Positions 6,554 to 8,173 of a stretch of 8,173 bases of DNA are shown here, in pieces. The stretch comes from Bacteroidales bacterium. Its GTDB lineage: Bacteria; Bacteroidota; Bacteroidia; Bacteroidales; P3. Each line of letters begins with the position of its first letter. Position 1 is the first letter of the stretch. The stretch covers positions 1 through 8,173 of the forward strand of contig JAITVC010000168.1 of assembly GCA_031286005.1 (NCBI GenBank), given 5' to 3'. The translations under genes and the position numbers were made by a program. Below the pieces are notes generated by a model. It did not search any database, was not told the DNA's origin, and worked only from the letters and a program-made list of their open reading frames with translations.

Positions 6554-7717
6554 TTACTGTTTTTTGTGATTTAATTGGCCATTCTTTGCAGAAAACACAG
6601 GATTAGCGTAAATACTGAAAAATAATCGACACAATTCAGGATAAAATTCGAGACCAATTTTTGCTATCTTTTCATTCATATCAATAATAAACTGCTGTTT
6701 GGCTTCCTCTGTATAATGCGATGCATATTGATTGGTGTGATTGAGTAAATCGTATGCTATATAATTCGTATCAAAAAGTTTGTAACCATGCATAATTTCA
6801 TCATCAATCAACTTCGCAATACTTTTGAAAATCTCGTTATTCGAAAGATTCTTACAAATGTCCAATTTGGGGTTTATCGGCGCTCCAATCGTGATGTGTA
6901 CTTTACCTTTTTTCTGCATAATGCCGGTGAGAATACTTTGAAAATCTTCGTTCGGCGTTTTGTGGTAAGGTGCGTCTTTCGACAAAAACAATTCCCGTGT
7001 TTTCATCCAATCACAAGGCTCAATTTGATACGAAATTGCCACCGGAATAATATTTAATTCGGCTATCGAAGCCAACACATTTTCCGTTCCGCTCATCGCA
7101 AACATCTTGATTAAAGCAGGGTCTGTAACATCCAAACCGTCTTTGGTGCGACCGTTGCGTTGTGCAATCCATACCGATTCGTGTCTGTTCCGAATCGTAT
7201 GACGCAGATATTTGGAGAAAACCAACGAGTTTTGTAAGGTTTCGCGAATGCTCGCACCACGAATAACCTTTACCATCTTGTTAGAACGCCAAATGTCTAT
7301 AAAAAACTGCGATGGCATTAGATTATCGCCGATGCAAATTTCCGTTGTTTGGATGCCTTGTTCAATCAGCGCTATTTCAAACAACGTTGAATCCAAGACA
7401 ATATCGCGATGATTCATCACGAAGATATGGCTTTGTGTGGTATCAATATGTTCAAAACCTTCTACGGTAACACCTTTGGTTGTTTGCTTCACAATCTTCT
7501 GAAATGCCTTTTCGGCAAGGAGTTTCTGAAACTCGTCCGTTGTTTCAATGCTCCTAATCATATCACGAACTTCGATTAATTTCATTTCAGGAAACAAAAA
7601 AGAGGCAATGTTTTTCATTTCGTGCGCATCCGCGATACGTTGCATGGCTTCGGGAATTTCCTCGTTGTGATACGGTCTGATTCCGTCAAATTCGCTATTT
7701 AAAATAGTTGTGTGCAT
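6554..7717 (-). CDS. PlsB/PlsC-like glycerolipid acyltransferase
   Basis: This 387-aa protein has no obvious signal peptide or membrane span. It carries the four-block layout of the glycerolipid acyltransferase superfamily: block I NHRDIVLDS (102-110), block II around KVIRGASIRETL (150-161), block III WIAQRNGRTKDG (183-194) and block IV IIPVAISY (223-230). Such enzymes move fatty acyl groups onto glycerol-3-phosphate or lysophosphatidate at the inner membrane, or onto related acceptors. I recognise a Bacteroidota subgroup with NHRDIxLDS and WIAQRxGRxKD. Two features differ from textbook members. The block I His (103) and Asp (109) are five residues apart instead of four. The block III acidic residue, usually E in EGTR or EGGR, is Asn188. 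The substrate cannot be told from the sequence. The ATG at 7717 lies 12 nt after the stop of the upstream HsdR_N-type gene, suggesting one transcript. Confidence 0.8.
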   Translation of the reverse strand: MHTTILNSEFDGIRPYHNEEIPEAMQRIADAHEMKNIASFLFPEMKLIEVRDMIRSIETTDEFQKLLAEKAFQKIVKQTTKGVTVEGFEHIDTTQSHIFVMNHRDIVLDSTLFEIALIEQGIQTTEICIGDNLMPSQFFIDIWRSNKMVKVIRGASIRETLQNSLVFSKYLRHTIRNRHESVWIAQRNGRTKDGLDVTDPALIKMFAMSGTENVLASIAELNIIPVAISYQIEPCDWMKTRELFLSKDAPYHKTPNEDFQSILTGIMQKKGKVHITIGAPINPKLDICKNLSNNEIFKSIAKLIDDEIMHGYKLFDTNYIAYDLLNHTNQYASHYTEEAKQQFIIDMNEKIAKIGLEFYPELCRLFFSIYANPVFSAKNGQLNHKKQ

Positions 7718-7729
7718 GTTTAAAAAGTT

Positions 7730-8173
7730 TTATAAGGCCGCCCATTCGGGCAAGTTGGGAATAAGTTGATAGATTTGCTTTTCAAAATCCAAGTAACAAA
7801 AATACTGTTCAACACCGTTCGTAACCATCAAATAATGCACTTGCAAAGTAAGGTTATAACGGGCGATTTGCTCAAAAACGGCCTGTGTGATTTTTACCGA
7901 CGGCGCTTTACATTCCACAATCAAAGCCGGTTTGCAGTGCGCATCACATACAACCAAATCGGTACGTTTAGGTAAATTATTTACTTTTAACGCTGTTTCA
8001 ACGGCTATGCTCGACATCGGTACGTTCAGCGTTTTGTGCAAATACAAAATCGTCATCTGCCTGACTTTTTCCTCGTCCGTACAGAGCACGTATTTCTTGC
8101 GAATACGGTCTAAAATCTCAAGTTTGCCTTGTGCGTTTTTTCTAACCGTGAATGGTGTCACTTTGTCTTTTTT
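7730..8173 (-). CDS. Stand-alone HsdR N-terminal domain (PD-(D/E)XK nuclease-like) protein, 5' end cut by the window
   Basis: The frame stays open to the right edge (codons K-K-D-K precede the first visible start-like codon, GTG at 8161), so the true start probably lies beyond the window; 147 residues are visible. Counting from GTG 8161, the sequence matches the type I restriction enzyme R-subunit N-terminal family (HSDR_N_2) seen as short single-domain proteins in Bacteroidota: ILDRIRKKYVLCTDEEKVRQ (16-35), Glu55, Arg66-Thr-Asp68, then the VECKAP strand with E83-x-K85, then FEQIARYN (96-103) and MVTNGVEQYF. D68 and E83-x-K85 fit the PD-(D/E)XK nuclease core. No helicase or motor domain and no hsdM or hsdS neighbour is visible, so a classical restriction system is unlikely from this window. 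It lies 12 nt upstream of the acyltransferase gene. Family call good; cellular role unknown. Confidence 0.82.
   Translation of the reverse strand, partial: KKDKVTPFTVRKNAQGKLEILDRIRKKYVLCTDEEKVRQMTILYLHKTLNVPMSSIAVETALKVNNLPKRTDLVVCDAHCKPALIVECKAPSVKITQAVFEQIARYNLTLQVHYLMVTNGVEQYFCYLDFEKQIYQLIPNLPEWAAL

Noticed and set aside
8159..8161. GTG at 8161 as the true start of the HsdR_N-type gene.
   Set aside because: The frame continues open to the window edge, and family members usually have more residues before the matching segment, so the gene is treated as partial.
7730..8173. A type I restriction-modification locus.
   Set aside because: Only the short N-terminal nuclease-like domain is present, followed directly by a lipid acyltransferase; no methylase, specificity or helicase gene is visible.

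Overview
The window looks like chromosome of a Bacteroidota (Bacteroidetes) bacterium. Three genes are preceded by the phylum-type -7 promoter box (TAnnTTTG, here always TATCTTTG). No gene shows a convincing Shine-Dalgarno sequence; start codons follow A/T-rich leaders. The gene content also fits: a GldF/GldG gliding-type ABC protein, a long urocanate hydratase, a Fib_succ_major-domain secreted protein and a PlsB/PlsC-like acyltransferase of a kind I know from this phylum. Finer placement is not possible from these genes.

Left part, + strand. A SAM hydroxide adenosyltransferase-family gene (ATG at 34) is followed 15 nt later by one long frame that joins GldF (ABC permease) and GldG (periplasmic auxiliary subunit) into a single 805-aa protein. 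Together they look like a two-gene operon. After gldFG comes a 401-bp gap. It holds six head-to-tail copies of a 41-bp unit (3362-3607). Each copy has a hairpin flanked by an A-tract and a T-tract, so it resembles a bidirectional terminator. A textbook Bacteroidota promoter follows (3634-3663) and drives hutU.

Centre. hutU (urocanate hydratase, histidine degradation) stands alone, with no other hut gene in view. It converges on a secreted Fib_succ_major-domain gene on the - strand, with only 9 bp between the stop codons. The promoter of that secreted gene overlaps a perfect 8+8 bp palindrome with a TGTGA-N6-TCACA core of the Crp/Fnr type.

Right part, - strand. A stand-alone HsdR_N-type (PD-(D/E)XK-like) protein runs off the right edge. 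It lies 12 nt upstream of a PlsB/PlsC-like acyltransferase, probably in one transcript.

The window is mainly housekeeping and accessory metabolism. I see no mobile element, CRISPR array, tRNA or rRNA. The points most worth a second look are the 41-bp array, the GldF-GldG fusion, the loss of the usual catalytic His in the SAM hydrolase relative, the palindrome on the 6.5-kb promoter and the altered acyltransferase motifs.
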